Both the position numbers and the translations under genes were made by a program. DNA of 64,000 nt. Origin: Betaproteobacteria bacterium (GTDB taxonomy: Bacteria > Pseudomonadota > Gammaproteobacteria > Burkholderiales > UBA6910). The stretch covers positions 40,465-104,464 of the forward strand of contig JACPEG010000024.1 in assembly GCA_016183615.1 (NCBI GenBank). The letters run 5' to 3'. This document shows, one piece after another, positions 16,066 to 25,580 of this stretch; positions within the stretch are counted from its first letter, which is position 1; each line of letters begins with the position of its first letter. The notes under the pieces are model-generated. The model made no database searches and was not told the DNA's origin. It saw only the letters and a program-made list of their open reading frames with translations.

Positions 16066-18555
16066 TTAGTTTCTCAGCGGCTTGCCGGTCTTGAGCATGT
16101 GCTCGATCCGGGCCTGGGTCTTTTCCGTGGCGATCAGCTCCATGAACGTCTGCCGCTCCAGCTCCAGCAGCCAGTCCTCGTCCACCAGGCTCCCCGGCTC
16201 CACGTCGCCGCCGCACAGCACCCGGGCCACGCGGCTGGCGATGAAGTGGTCGTGATCGGAGATAAAGCTGCCTTCCTTCATGTTGGCGAGGATCATCTGC
16301 AGGTGGCCGATGCCGGTGCGGCCCACCACCGGAATGTCGGCGGCCTTGAGCGGCGGGCGGTATCCGGCCTCGGCCAGCGCGATCGCTTCCGCTTTCGCCA
16401 CGTGCAGCAGCTCGAAGCGGTTCATCACGATCCGGTCACAGGGGCGCAGGTAGCCCAGCTCCTTCGCCTGCTCCGCGCTCTTCCCCACCTGGGCCATGGC
16501 GATGGTCTGGAACGCGCTCTGGATCAGGGCGAGATGATTGCCGCCCCGCGTCTCCCGCGCCGCCCGCAGCGCGAACTCCTTGCAACCGCCGGCCGCGGGA
16601 AGCAGCCCTACGCCCACTTCCACCAGGCCGATGTAGCTCTCCAGGGTGGCCACGGCCCGGGCCGAATGCATGATGAACTCGCAGCCGCCGCCGAACGCCA
16701 TCCCGTCCACCGCCGCCACGGTGGGAACCATGGCGTACTTGAGCGCCTGGGTGGTCTGCTGGAACGCCACCACCACTTCCTCCACCTGGGCCAGCTTCCC
16801 TGCCATAAGGGCATCCGCCACATTGAGCTGGCGCGCGGCCTTGAGCACCACGGACTGGGCTTCCTTCTTGAATTTCTTCAGCATGGAGCCGAGGGCCGAA
16901 GGTTTTTCGTTGCTCTTCATACGGTCCTGGGCCCGCTGCAGATTGGCGCCCACGGAGAACGGCGGCTCGGTCTGCCAGATGACCAGGCCGCGGAAGCCCC
17001 GCTCCGCCTCCTCGATGGCGCGCTGGGTCCCCTCCAGCACATCGTCGCCGATGGTGTGCATCTTGCTCTTGAAGGACAGCACCGCAACCTCGTCCCCCAT
17101 GTGCCACAGGCGCACCGCGTCGGTCTCGAACACGGTCTGGCCGTAGCTGCGCGATTCGCCCAGCAAACCATCCGGGAATGGCTGACGCTTGTACACGGGC
17201 AGGTTCGAGCGTGCCGCGTAGTTCTTGGTCGCTGGAGCAAATGAGCCCTGCGGTGCATGTACTCCGGCGCGTCCCGATTCGGTCACCCAACCCGGAAGCG
17301 CCGCCTTTACCATGGTCTTGCCGGCGGCGATGTCCTCGGCGATCCAGCCGGCCACAGTCTGCCAGCCGGCGGCCTGCCAGATCTCGAACGGGCCCTGGTT
17401 CCAGCCGAAGCCCCAGCGAATCGCCAGGTCCACGTCCCGAGCGTTGTCGGCGATCTCTGCCAAGTGCACCGCACAGTAATGGAACACGTCGCGATAGCAG
17501 GCCCACAGGAATTGGGCCTGGGGGTCGGCGTTGCTGCGCAGGGCCGCGAAACGCTCGGCCACGTTCCTGTTCTTCAGTATCTCCTTCACTTTGTCGTCGG
17601 CCTCGCCGGCGGAAGGCCGGTAATTTTTCTGCTGCAGATCGAGGACCTGGATTTCCTTTCCCACCTTCTGGTAGATGCCGCGCTTGGTCTTCTGTCCCAG
17701 TGCGCCGGTTTCGATGAGGCCCTTGAGCCAGTCGGGCGAGGCATAGAACCGGTACCACGGATCGTTGGGCAAAGTGTCCGCCATGGTCTTGACCACATGG
17801 TCAAGCGTATCCAGGCCCACCACGTCGGCAGTGCGGAAGGTGGCGCTCTTGGGGCGCCCGATGAGCGGCCCGGTCAGCGCGTCCACTAAGTCAAAGCCCA
17901 GGCCGAATTCCTTGCAGTGATGCATGGTGGCGAGCATGGAGAACACGCCCACCCGGTTGGCAATGAAGTTGGGCGTGTCCTTCGCCCGGATCACTCCCTT
18001 TCCCAGGTTGGTGACCAGAAAGGTTTCCAGCCGGTCCAGGATCGCGGGTTCGGTGGCCTGGCAGGGTATCAGCTCCACCAGGTGCATGTAGCGCGGCGGA
18101 TTGAAAAAGTGCACCCCGCAGAAGCGGTGGCGCAGCGATTCGGGCATCGCCCTCGACAGCTCGTTGATGGACAGCCCGGACGTGTTGCTGGCGAAAATCG
18201 CATGCTCGGCGAGATGCGGCGCCACCTTTTCGTACAGTGCCTTCTTCCAGTCCATGCGCTCGGAAATGGCCTCGATCACCACGTCGCACTCCCGGAGCAG
18301 CTCCAGGTGCTGGTCGTAGTTGGCGGCGCGGATGAAGTCGGCACGGGCGCCGGAGGAAATCGGGCTGGGATCGAGCTTCTTCAGGCCCTCGATGGCCTTG
18401 CGCACGTTGGCGCTGGGGTCGCCCTCCCTGGCCGGAAGCTCGAACAGGATGGGCTGCACGTCGGCGTTGGCGAGCTGGGCGGCGATCTGGGCCCCCATCA
18501 CGCCCGCGCCCAGCACTGCGACATTGCGAACAACAAAAGGAGTTGCGGATGGCAT
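16066..18555 (-). CDS. 3-hydroxyacyl-CoA dehydrogenase / enoyl-CoA hydratase fusion (FadN-like order)
   Basis: An 829-residue bifunctional beta-oxidation enzyme. The N-terminal NAD-binding domain has VLGAGVMGAQIAAQLA, followed by the dehydrogenase domain with SNTSGLSINELS and HFFNPPRYMHLVE. The C-terminal part is a crotonase-type hydratase with AAVDGMAFGGGCEF and YIGLVEVGVGLLPAAGG. The order dehydrogenase then hydratase is the reverse of E. coli FadB and matches the FadN type. It converts enoyl-CoA to 3-ketoacyl-CoA for the thiolase downstream. Nothing suggests truncation. Confidence 0.9.
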   Translation of the reverse strand: MPSATPFVVRNVAVLGAGVMGAQIAAQLANADVQPILFELPAREGDPSANVRKAIEGLKKLDPSPISSGARADFIRAANYDQHLELLRECDVVIEAISERMDWKKALYEKVAPHLAEHAIFASNTSGLSINELSRAMPESLRHRFCGVHFFNPPRYMHLVELIPCQATEPAILDRLETFLVTNLGKGVIRAKDTPNFIANRVGVFSMLATMHHCKEFGLGFDLVDALTGPLIGRPKSATFRTADVVGLDTLDHVVKTMADTLPNDPWYRFYASPDWLKGLIETGALGQKTKRGIYQKVGKEIQVLDLQQKNYRPSAGEADDKVKEILKNRNVAERFAALRSNADPQAQFLWACYRDVFHYCAVHLAEIADNARDVDLAIRWGFGWNQGPFEIWQAAGWQTVAGWIAEDIAAGKTMVKAALPGWVTESGRAGVHAPQGSFAPATKNYAARSNLPVYKRQPFPDGLLGESRSYGQTVFETDAVRLWHMGDEVAVLSFKSKMHTIGDDVLEGTQRAIEEAERGFRGLVIWQTEPPFSVGANLQRAQDRMKSNEKPSALGSMLKKFKKEAQSVVLKAARQLNVADALMAGKLAQVEEVVVAFQQTTQALKYAMVPTVAAVDGMAFGGGCEFIMHSARAVATLESYIGLVEVGVGLLPAAGGCKEFALRAARETRGGNHLALIQSAFQTIAMAQVGKSAEQAKELGYLRPCDRIVMNRFELLHVAKAEAIALAEAGYRPPLKAADIPVVGRTGIGHLQMILANMKEGSFISDHDHFIASRVARVLCGGDVEPGSLVDEDWLLELERQTFMELIATEKTQARIEHMLKTGKPLRN

Positions 18556-18625
18556 GAATTCCTCGGGAACGGATTTTGCACAAATCGGGAAAGCGGACCG
18601 GCGAGAACTGCCTCGCCGGAAGAAC

Positions 18626-18653
18626 GGGCGGCAGTCCTCATGGGCTGCCGCCC
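18626..18653 (-). terminator. Terminator-like hairpin after the FadL-type gene
   Basis: GGGCGGCAG at 18626-18634 pairs perfectly with CTGCCGCCC at 18645-18653. On the minus strand this follows the porin stop codon (18661) by a few bases and precedes a short TTCTT stretch, so it probably ends that transcript. Confidence 0.6.
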
Positions 18654-18660
18654 CGTGTTT

Positions 18661-19944
18661 CTAGAAGCTGTGGGTGTACTGGATGCTCAGGATGTTGACG
18701 TCGCTGTCGTAGTTGCCGGTGAGCACGACGGCACCCCCAAAGGCGTCCACCGTTGCCGCTCTGTTGATATCCGGGTCGCGGATGAACAAATGGGCGTATC
18801 CAAAGTCAAGCGTTCCCGCCCTGGATACCCGATACTTGCCGCCGATGGCGAGCCAAGTGCGGTCTTCGTCCGGCAGGCGGGCGGTGCGCGTCGTCGCGTT
18901 CCGGACCGGCGTCTCGTCGTAGGCGATTCCGAACCGGAGCTTGAGATTGTCGCTGTACTGGTAGTTGGCGCCGACCGATATCCGGTTTGAATCGTCAAAC
19001 AGAAGATCAAGGGCACTCACGAGGGCGCCTGTATTTGCGTTGAGTATCCTGATGCTCTGGATTTCGCTCCATCGCGTGTAAGTCCAGTCCGCCAAAATCT
19101 CCCATCTCGGATTGAGTTGGTGCGCGATGCTGACTGAGAGCGTGTCAGGCATGGTGACGTCGGCCCGGATCGGCGTCGTGGTCCCCGCAAGCGGCGCCGG
19201 CAGCGACGTAACAACGGTGCCCTCAAGCGTGTAGTCAATCGTTGACCGGTAGCTGATCCCGACACGTGTATTGGGGCCCGCATTGAACAGCACCCCAAGA
19301 TTGAAACCCCAGGAATCGTCGTCCCCTTCGAGCTTGGCCGTGCCATCACCAAAGGGAGTTGGAACCGCATTGGTCAGCTCCGCATCGATCCGCTGGTAGC
19401 TCAGTCCCACGCCAACGGACACATCGTCGCTAACCTTGTACGCGACAGTCGGATTGATATTAAGCGTCTCCAGCTCGGACTTGAGGGCGTGGTGCCGTCC
19501 GGTCCATCCAGAGTCGTATTCCGTCTTCAGTCCGAACGGCGCATTCAAGCCGATGCCGAATTTCCACCTCGGGTTGATGTCCATCGCATAATAAAGATTC
19601 GGGACAAATGCCCAGTCCCCCGCATCGCCGCCGTTATGGGTGACCAGCGCCCCGGCGGGAATGAACGGGGATGTCTCGGTGGACCCCCCGTCCCTGAACT
19701 TGGCGGTCGGGCGGATGGCGTGTCCCGCAATCACGAACTGCCTGCCGGGTACCCGAGTGAGTCCGGCGGGATTGAAATAGATCGTGCTGGCATCCTCGGC
19801 CACGGCAGCCGCACCCGCATAGGCGTTGCCCATCCCGCTGGCGTTCTGCTCGATCAGCGCAAACCCCGCCGCCAACGCCCCTCCCGAGATGGTCGCAAGC
19901 GCGCCGGTCACTGCGACGGCCATCAGCTTCCTACCTGTTTTCAT
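18661..19944 (-). CDS. Outer membrane hydrocarbon/fatty-acid porin (FadL/OmpP1/TodX family)
   Basis: A 427-residue outer membrane beta-barrel. A signal peptide (MKTGRKLMAVAVTGALATIS, cleavage near GGALA-A) is followed by the family hallmark AGFALIEQNASGMGNAYAG and DASTIYFNPAGLTRVPG, the hatch region. Alternating strands run to the C terminus, which ends in the aromatic residue Phe as expected for barrel assembly. It takes long-chain fatty acids or aromatic hydrocarbons across the outer membrane. The ATG at 19944 follows AAAAGGAGAG. The position between ligase and beta-oxidation genes supports fatty-acid uptake. Confidence 0.92.
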   Translation of the reverse strand: MKTGRKLMAVAVTGALATISGGALAAGFALIEQNASGMGNAYAGAAAVAEDASTIYFNPAGLTRVPGRQFVIAGHAIRPTAKFRDGGSTETSPFIPAGALVTHNGGDAGDWAFVPNLYYAMDINPRWKFGIGLNAPFGLKTEYDSGWTGRHHALKSELETLNINPTVAYKVSDDVSVGVGLSYQRIDAELTNAVPTPFGDGTAKLEGDDDSWGFNLGVLFNAGPNTRVGISYRSTIDYTLEGTVVTSLPAPLAGTTTPIRADVTMPDTLSVSIAHQLNPRWEILADWTYTRWSEIQSIRILNANTGALVSALDLLFDDSNRISVGANYQYSDNLKLRFGIAYDETPVRNATTRTARLPDEDRTWLAIGGKYRVSRAGTLDFGYAHLFIRDPDINRAATVDAFGGAVVLTGNYDSDVNILSIQYTHSF

Positions 19945-20034
19945 TACGGCTCTCCTTTTACGGTTATGGTTACGGCAACGTCGAATCATACGCTGATCCT
20001 GTATTCATTCATGCTGCTGCGCAGCACGCGTGGT

Positions 20035-20448
20035 TCATGCCGAGGGCGCAATGGCACGCGGCTTGCGGTCCTCTCCCACCGCCACGTAGGTGAGCGTAGC
20101 CTCCGTCACCCTGACGCAAATCTCGTTGCGCTCGTTGCGCTGGGCGTAGACCTGCACGTCCACCGTGATGGAGGAGCGGCCCACCCGCACCACCTCGGCG
20201 TAGAAGCTCACCACGTCACCGATGAATACCGGCTGCTTGAACACGAACTGGTTGACCGCCACCGTGGCCACGCGCCCGCGGGCCCGCCGGATCGCGGGAA
20301 TCGCCCCCGCGATGTCCACCTGCGCCATGATCCAGCCACCGAAGATGTCGCCGACGTAGTTGGCATCGGAGGGCATGGGCACCACCCGCAGTGTCGGGTC
20401 CTTGCCCTCCGGCAGGCAGGTGACGTCGTGCTCTTCATAGCCGGGCAC
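20035..20448 (-). CDS. yciA: YciA-type acyl-CoA thioesterase
   Basis: A 137-residue hot-dog thioesterase. The segment PMPSDANYVGDIFGGWIMAQ with the catalytic Asp of the helix (VDIAGAI) is the YciA signature, followed by VNQFVFKQPVFIGDVV. YciA enzymes hydrolyse many acyl-CoAs and recycle CoA. The start is GTG at 20448, separated by only one base from the stop of the acyl-CoA ligase gene, so translation is coupled. It is likely the last gene of the TetR-fadE-ligase-yciA operon. Confidence 0.85.
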   Translation of the reverse strand: MPGYEEHDVTCLPEGKDPTLRVVPMPSDANYVGDIFGGWIMAQVDIAGAIPAIRRARGRVATVAVNQFVFKQPVFIGDVVSFYAEVVRVGRSSITVDVQVYAQRNERNEICVRVTEATLTYVAVGEDRKPRAIAPSA

Positions 20449-20449
20449 T

Positions 20450-22264
20450 TCAGTGTCCCTCGTACAGGCTGTTCACCTGGCTGCGGTAATGCTCGATCAC
20501 GCGGCTGCGCTTGAGCTTCATGGTGGGCGTGAGGAATCCGTTCTCCACGGTCCAGGGATCGAGGAACAGCGCCGCGCGGCGCACCTGGGCATAACCCGGG
20601 AATTCCCGAAGGTGATGCGTGATCCGCTCCAGAACCATCTGTTCCGCCTGCTGGCTTCCCAGCACCTGATGGGCGTCGGCATCCAGGCCATAGTCCTTGG
20701 CGATCGCCTTCCAGCGCTCGGCGTTAAGCACCGCCAGCACGCTGAGGTAGGGCTTGCCTTCGCCCAGCAGCATTACCTGCTCGAACAGGGAATCCCGCAG
20801 GATTGCCGCTTCCAGGTCCACCGGCGGAACTTTCTCGCCGTTGCTCATGACGATGATTTCCTTGAGGCGCCCGGTGATGAAGATGTGTCCCTTCTCATCG
20901 ATTCGTACCGTGTCCCCGGTGTTGAGCCAGCCGTCCTCCGTGAACATGGCCCGGGTGGCCTCAGGATTATTCCAGTATCCGAGCATGATATTGGGGCCCT
21001 TCACCAGTAGCGCGTTGCGCTCGCCGATCTTCACCTCCACCCCCGGCAGTGTTGTTCCCACGCTGGCCGGCAGATTGTCGTTCACCCGGTTGGTGGTTGC
21101 CACCGGGCTGGTCTCGGTGAGGCCATAGCCCTGCAGCACGTTCAGCCCCAGCCCGATGAAAACCCGCGAGACGTCGGGTGCCAGCGCGGCGCCGCCGCAG
21201 ATGGTGGCCCTGAGCCTTCCGCCGAGGCGCGCCAGCACCTTGGAGGCGACCAGCCTGTTCAGCACCGGCCAGAGCAGGAACGCGGGCTTCCAGGGTCCGC
21301 GGCCCTGGAGATATTCGAAACGGGCGTAGCCCACTTCCACCGCCAGATCGAACAGCTTGCGCCGGGCGGGTGGCGCCTCGGCAAGCTTGGCGCGAATGCC
21401 GGCGTAGACCCGCTCGAAAATGCGGGGCACGGTGATGAGAATGGTCGGTCGCACGATCTGCAGATCGTCGGCGAGAACCGGAATGCCGCGGCAGTAGCTC
21501 ACCGTGGACCCGGACATGATCGTGAGGTAATAGCCCACCGTGCGTTCGAAGGTGTGGGACAGCGGCAGGAACGAGAGCAGCATGTCGTCGGTGCGCACCG
21601 CCATGGTCTTCAGACATGCCGCGGCGTTGCTGATGATGTTGTTGTGGGAGAGCATCACCCCCTTGGGCCGCCCGGTCGTGCCGGAGGTGTAGACGATGGT
21701 GGCAAGAAGCTTCGGGTCGCTGGTGACGTGTTCCACCTCGGCGGCCTCGTCGGGAAGCCATTCCCCCACCGTACGCAGGCGCGGCTCGTTGATGCTGTCC
21801 TCGACCATCTGGAGCGTAAGGATGCGGGTGAGCCCCGTGAGCTCCTGCCGCACCGCCGACAGTGCCAGCCACTGATCCTCCCCCTCGATGAGCAGCAGCT
21901 TGGCGCCCGAATCGTTGATCACGTAGGCCACGTTGTCGGGGCGGTCCGAGGTGTAGAGGGGCACCACCACCATCCCCATTCCCAGCGCGGCCTGGTCCAG
22001 CATGACCCAGGCCGGGCAGTTCTTGAGCATCACGGCCACCCGCTCGCCGGGCTTGAGGCCATCGCGCCGCATCGCCGCCTGCCAGCGGGCGACATGCCGG
22101 TCCATCTCGCGCCAGGTATAGTCCACCCATTTGCCCTGGTGCTCGTCGAACTCCCGGTAGGCGACGTTATCCGGGGTGCGGGCAACCCGCTCCCGGAACA
22201 GGCCATCCAGGGTGACCGCCACCTCCTGGGGAATGTTGTCGACCCGCCCCTGCGTGGAATTCAT
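20450..22264 (-). CDS. Long-chain acyl-CoA synthetase (AMP-forming)
   Basis: A 604-residue ATP-dependent ligase that activates fatty acids to acyl-CoA. The AMP-binding motif is VYTSGTTGRPKGVMLSHNN; further motifs are GYGLTETSPV, GWLNTGDTVRIDEKGHIFI and the C-terminal GRLKEIIVMSNGEKV. The long form with PLSHTFERTVGYY is that of FadD15/long-chain synthetases rather than short-chain ones. It lies 16 bases downstream of fadE and one base upstream of yciA, in an operon for long-chain acid oxidation. Chain-length preference is inferred. Confidence 0.9.
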   Translation of the reverse strand: MNSTQGRVDNIPQEVAVTLDGLFRERVARTPDNVAYREFDEHQGKWVDYTWREMDRHVARWQAAMRRDGLKPGERVAVMLKNCPAWVMLDQAALGMGMVVVPLYTSDRPDNVAYVINDSGAKLLLIEGEDQWLALSAVRQELTGLTRILTLQMVEDSINEPRLRTVGEWLPDEAAEVEHVTSDPKLLATIVYTSGTTGRPKGVMLSHNNIISNAAACLKTMAVRTDDMLLSFLPLSHTFERTVGYYLTIMSGSTVSYCRGIPVLADDLQIVRPTILITVPRIFERVYAGIRAKLAEAPPARRKLFDLAVEVGYARFEYLQGRGPWKPAFLLWPVLNRLVASKVLARLGGRLRATICGGAALAPDVSRVFIGLGLNVLQGYGLTETSPVATTNRVNDNLPASVGTTLPGVEVKIGERNALLVKGPNIMLGYWNNPEATRAMFTEDGWLNTGDTVRIDEKGHIFITGRLKEIIVMSNGEKVPPVDLEAAILRDSLFEQVMLLGEGKPYLSVLAVLNAERWKAIAKDYGLDADAHQVLGSQQAEQMVLERITHHLREFPGYAQVRRAALFLDPWTVENGFLTPTMKLKRSRVIEHYRSQVNSLYEGH

Positions 22265-22280
22265 GCTCCCGTTCTCCGTC

Positions 22281-24758
22281 CTAGGCAGCGTTGCGGGTCG
22301 GTGCCGCCGCGATGGCCGCCGGCTGCTGGCTGCGGCCGAAATCCGCAGGGAAATCGTCCACCATGATCACGGCCCGGCGCAGCTGCTTCTGGCGCTCGAG
22401 GATTTCGCGGTCGCGGGAGGAAATCACACCCTTGGCGAGGGCCTCCTTCACCTGCTCCTCCCAGCCCGCGGCGCCGATCTCCCCGCGCTTCACGGCTGCG
22501 CGCACCCTGGCTTCCACCGCCTCGCATTCCACGGCGCCGATGAAGGCCCGCTCCAGGTCGGCCAGAATCTCGCCTTCCGCCTTCGGAAGGTAAATGCCGT
22601 GCGTCAGCCGGTTGCGCGCGTCGCCCGGAGTGAGCAGCAGGTCCGACACCTGGTGGCCCAGCCGGTCGCCGGGCGCAACAAAGGGTTTTCCTGTTGGGAA
22701 CACCACCAGGCGCAGAAGCAGACCGAGAACCCGGATCGGGAAATTCTGCAGCAGGCCGTCCATCGCCGCCTGGATACGGACCAGGGCATCCTGCATGGAC
22801 CAATGGAGCAGCGGCAGATCCGCGTCCGGACGCCCGTCGTCCTCGAAGCGCTTGAGCGTCGCCGAACACAGATAGATCTGGCTCAGGATGTCGCCGAGCC
22901 TTGCTGAGAGCTTCTCCTTGCGCTTGAGGGCCCCGCCCACCACCAGCATGGATACGTCGGCGACCAGGGCAAAGGCCGCCGACAGCCGGCTCAACTGCTG
23001 GTAATAGCGGCGGGTGTGGGGACCGCCGGGAACGGCAGCGAGCCGCGCGCCGGTCACGCCCAGCAGAAGGGCGCGCGCCGCGTTGGACACCACGAAATTG
23101 ATGTGGCCGAAAAAAGCATCGTCGAAATCCGCGACCGCCCGGGTGCCGTCGACCTCCCGCGTGGCGGCGATTTCCTTCAGGACGTAGGGATGGCAGCGGA
23201 TCGCCCCCTGGCCGAAGATGATCATGCTGCGGGTAAGGATGTTGGCACCTTCCACGGTGATGGCAATCGGGGTCTGCTGGTAAGCGCGCGCCAGGTAGTT
23301 GCGCGGACCCATGCAGATTCCCTTGCCCCCGTGCACGTCCATGGCGTCGTTGATCACCTGCCGCGCCCGTTCGGTGAGATGGTACTTGACGATCGCCGAC
23401 GCTACCGCTGGCTTCTCCCCCAGGTCCACAGCCCCTGCGGTCATGACCCGCGCCGCATCCATCATGTAGGTGTTGCCGCCGATGCGGGCCAGCGCCTCCT
23501 CGATACCTTCGAATCGGCCGATGGGGGTCCGGAACTGGGTCCGCACCCGGCCATAGGCACCCGTGGCCCGGGAGCACAGCTTGGCCATGCCGGTACCGTT
23601 GGCAGGCAGCGAAATCGAGCGGCCGGCAGCGAGCGAGTTCATGAGCATGCGCCAGCCCTGTCCCACCCGTTCCCGCCCGCCCATCACCCAGTCCAGGGGA
23701 ATGAACACGTCTTTGCCGGAGGTGGGGCCGTTCTGGAACGCCGAATTTAGCGGCAGATGACGCCGTCCGATCACCACCCCCGGCGTGCTGGTGGGAATCA
23801 GGCCTACTGTAATGCCGACGTCCTCGTTGTCGCCAAGCAGGTGATCGGGATCGTACAGTCGAAACGCGAGACCGAGCACGGTCGCAACGGGGCCCAGCGT
23901 GATGTAGCGCTTCTCCCATGTGACGCGCATGCCGAGAACGTCCTTCCTGCCCTCGAATTCGCCCCGGCAGACGATGCCGAAATCGGGAATCGAGGCCGCA
24001 TCGGAGCCGGCCTCGGGTCCGGTCAGGGCGAAGCAGGGTATCTCCAGGCCCTTGGCAAGCCGCGGCAGGTAGTGTTTCTTCTGGGCGTCGGTCCCGTAAT
24101 GGAGCAGCAGTTCCGCGGGTCCCAAAGAGTTGGGGACCATAACCGAGACCGCGCCGGTACCGCTGCGGGACGTGAGCTTCATTACGACTTCCGAATGGGC
24201 CAACGCCGAGAAGCCGAGTCCGCCGTGCTCCTTTGGAATAATCATCCCTAAGAAGCCCTTCTCTTTCATGAACTGCCAGACCTCCGGCGGTAGATCGTAG
24301 AGCTCGTGGGTGATCTTCCAGTCGTCCAGCATCCGGCATAGCTCCTCCACGGGGCCGTCGAGGAAGGCCTGCTCCTCGGAGCTAAGGCGCGGCTTGGGAA
24401 ACGACAGGAGCTTGTTCCAGTCCGGACTGCCGCTGAAGATTTGTCCATCCCACCACACGGTGCCGGCATCGAGCGCCTCCTGCTCGGTCTGGGACACCTG
24501 GGGCAGGATCTTGCGGAAGCGGTTGAGCACCGGCGCGCTGATCAGGCTCCGGCGCAGGGCCGGCAGGTTGAACAGCAGCGCGCCGAGAACGAACAGGCTC
24601 CACAGCGCGGTTCTCAGTCCCGGCGCGATGCCGTCCAGCATGGTCGCCGCGAACAGCAGCAGACCGATTCCGGCGGTCCAGCCCAGGGCGGGTGCGCGGA
24701 AATAGCCCAGCACCAGCACCGTGGCCAGCGCCACCAGGATAAGGCCGGTCGTCGTCAT
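22281..24758 (-). CDS. fadE: Long-chain acyl-CoA dehydrogenase FadE
   Basis: An 825-residue acyl-CoA dehydrogenase of the large FadE class (E. coli FadE is about 814). The first 70 residues hold two or three hydrophobic segments (LILVALATVLVLGYF and the following ones), so it is probably membrane-anchored. The FAD/substrate core has CFALTGPEAGSDAAS and later AITVEGANILTRSMIIFGQG. The C-terminal extension is the FadE-specific DUF1974 region. It makes trans-2-enoyl-CoA and passes electrons to a flavoprotein. It starts 21 bases after the TetR stop and shares its operon. Confidence 0.95.
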   Translation of the reverse strand: MTTTGLILVALATVLVLGYFRAPALGWTAGIGLLLFAATMLDGIAPGLRTALWSLFVLGALLFNLPALRRSLISAPVLNRFRKILPQVSQTEQEALDAGTVWWDGQIFSGSPDWNKLLSFPKPRLSSEEQAFLDGPVEELCRMLDDWKITHELYDLPPEVWQFMKEKGFLGMIIPKEHGGLGFSALAHSEVVMKLTSRSGTGAVSVMVPNSLGPAELLLHYGTDAQKKHYLPRLAKGLEIPCFALTGPEAGSDAASIPDFGIVCRGEFEGRKDVLGMRVTWEKRYITLGPVATVLGLAFRLYDPDHLLGDNEDVGITVGLIPTSTPGVVIGRRHLPLNSAFQNGPTSGKDVFIPLDWVMGGRERVGQGWRMLMNSLAAGRSISLPANGTGMAKLCSRATGAYGRVRTQFRTPIGRFEGIEEALARIGGNTYMMDAARVMTAGAVDLGEKPAVASAIVKYHLTERARQVINDAMDVHGGKGICMGPRNYLARAYQQTPIAITVEGANILTRSMIIFGQGAIRCHPYVLKEIAATREVDGTRAVADFDDAFFGHINFVVSNAARALLLGVTGARLAAVPGGPHTRRYYQQLSRLSAAFALVADVSMLVVGGALKRKEKLSARLGDILSQIYLCSATLKRFEDDGRPDADLPLLHWSMQDALVRIQAAMDGLLQNFPIRVLGLLLRLVVFPTGKPFVAPGDRLGHQVSDLLLTPGDARNRLTHGIYLPKAEGEILADLERAFIGAVECEAVEARVRAAVKRGEIGAAGWEEQVKEALAKGVISSRDREILERQKQLRRAVIMVDDFPADFGRSQQPAAIAAAPTRNAA

Positions 24759-24779
24759 TCTCCACCTCCTCGTATCGGT

Positions 24780-25496
24780 TCAGGCCGCGCGCTTGCGGGT
24801 GGCGCGGCGGGTGTCCGGTTTTCCTTCCGTTCTAGCAGCCGGAAGGGGCGCCTGCAAACCTGCCACCAGGAACGGCACCAGGCGCCGGACAATGCTTTCG
24901 GCGTCGTCGGCCTCGCACAGCTTGCACGAGGCGATCAGCCGCAGCGCGTCGTTGCCGGCCATGGAATAGGTCATGGCGCCGAACATGAAATGCATGCGCC
25001 ATACCAACTCCTGCTCGGGAATTTCGGGTAGCGCCCTGGCAAAGGCCGCCTTGAAGCGCACCACCACCTCCCGGTACTGCTCAGGCAGGAAACGCTGCAT
25101 GTAGTCCGCGGGCTCGGCGATGGTGTGGCCAAGCAGCCGCAGGAACGCGGTGCCGCCTTTCAAGGGATCGCGGGAGAGCTTGAGGGCCGCACTCACCATG
25201 GCTTCCACCACCTGCTCGGGCTTGAGCGGCTTGCCTTTGGCCTGGGCCTCCAGCCGGTCGAGGTAGGCGATCCGCTCCTTGTTGAGGGGCCCCAGGCGCC
25301 GCTCGAACACGGCCTTGATCAGCTCATCCTTGGAGCCGAAATGGTAGTTGACCGCCGCCAGGTTGACCCCGGCCTTGGCGGTGATCATGCGCAGCGATGT
25401 CGCCACGAAGCCCTGCTCTACGAACAGGGCCTCGGCGGCATCCAGGATGCGCTCCTTGGTATCGGCGGCAAAACGGGTTTCGGGAAACATTTTCAA
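24780..25496 (-). CDS. TetR-family regulator of the fadE operon
   Basis: A 238-residue repressor. The N-terminal helix-turn-helix is in KERILDAAEALFVEQGF and TSLRMITAKAGVNLAAVNYH, followed by FGSKDELIKAVF. The rest is the all-helical ligand domain, resembling the CecR/DUF1956 or PsrA-type group. The gene heads the fadE operon and has an operator-like inverted repeat just upstream at 25507-25533, suggesting self-control and release by acyl-CoA or fatty acid. The ligand is inferred from context only. Confidence 0.85.
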   Translation of the reverse strand: MKMFPETRFAADTKERILDAAEALFVEQGFVATSLRMITAKAGVNLAAVNYHFGSKDELIKAVFERRLGPLNKERIAYLDRLEAQAKGKPLKPEQVVEAMVSAALKLSRDPLKGGTAFLRLLGHTIAEPADYMQRFLPEQYREVVVRFKAAFARALPEIPEQELVWRMHFMFGAMTYSMAGNDALRLIASCKLCEADDAESIVRRLVPFLVAGLQAPLPAARTEGKPDTRRATRKRAA

Positions 25497-25506
25497 ACGA
25501 CCGATT

Positions 25507-25533
25507 CAAACGAATGTTTAAATCATGCGTTTG
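25507..25533. promoter_or_regulatory. Operator-like inverted repeat upstream of the TetR-fadE operon
   Basis: CAAACGAATG-tttaaat-CATGCGTTTG has 10-base arms with a single mismatch and lies 11 bases before the TetR start. Its left half also reads CAAAC-GAAT-GTTT, similar to the PsrA-type fatty-acid regulator motif. It probably binds the TetR protein encoded next to it. Confidence 0.65.
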
Positions 25534-25580
25534 TTTTGGCTGTCTGTCAACCTTTTTTAAACGGCCTGGAATCACCCGGG

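Noticed and set aside
24780..25496. Possibility that the TetR before fadE is a FadR-type GntR protein
   Set aside because: The helix-turn-helix is at the N terminus with the TetR pattern followed by an all-helical domain; the GntR signature is absent.
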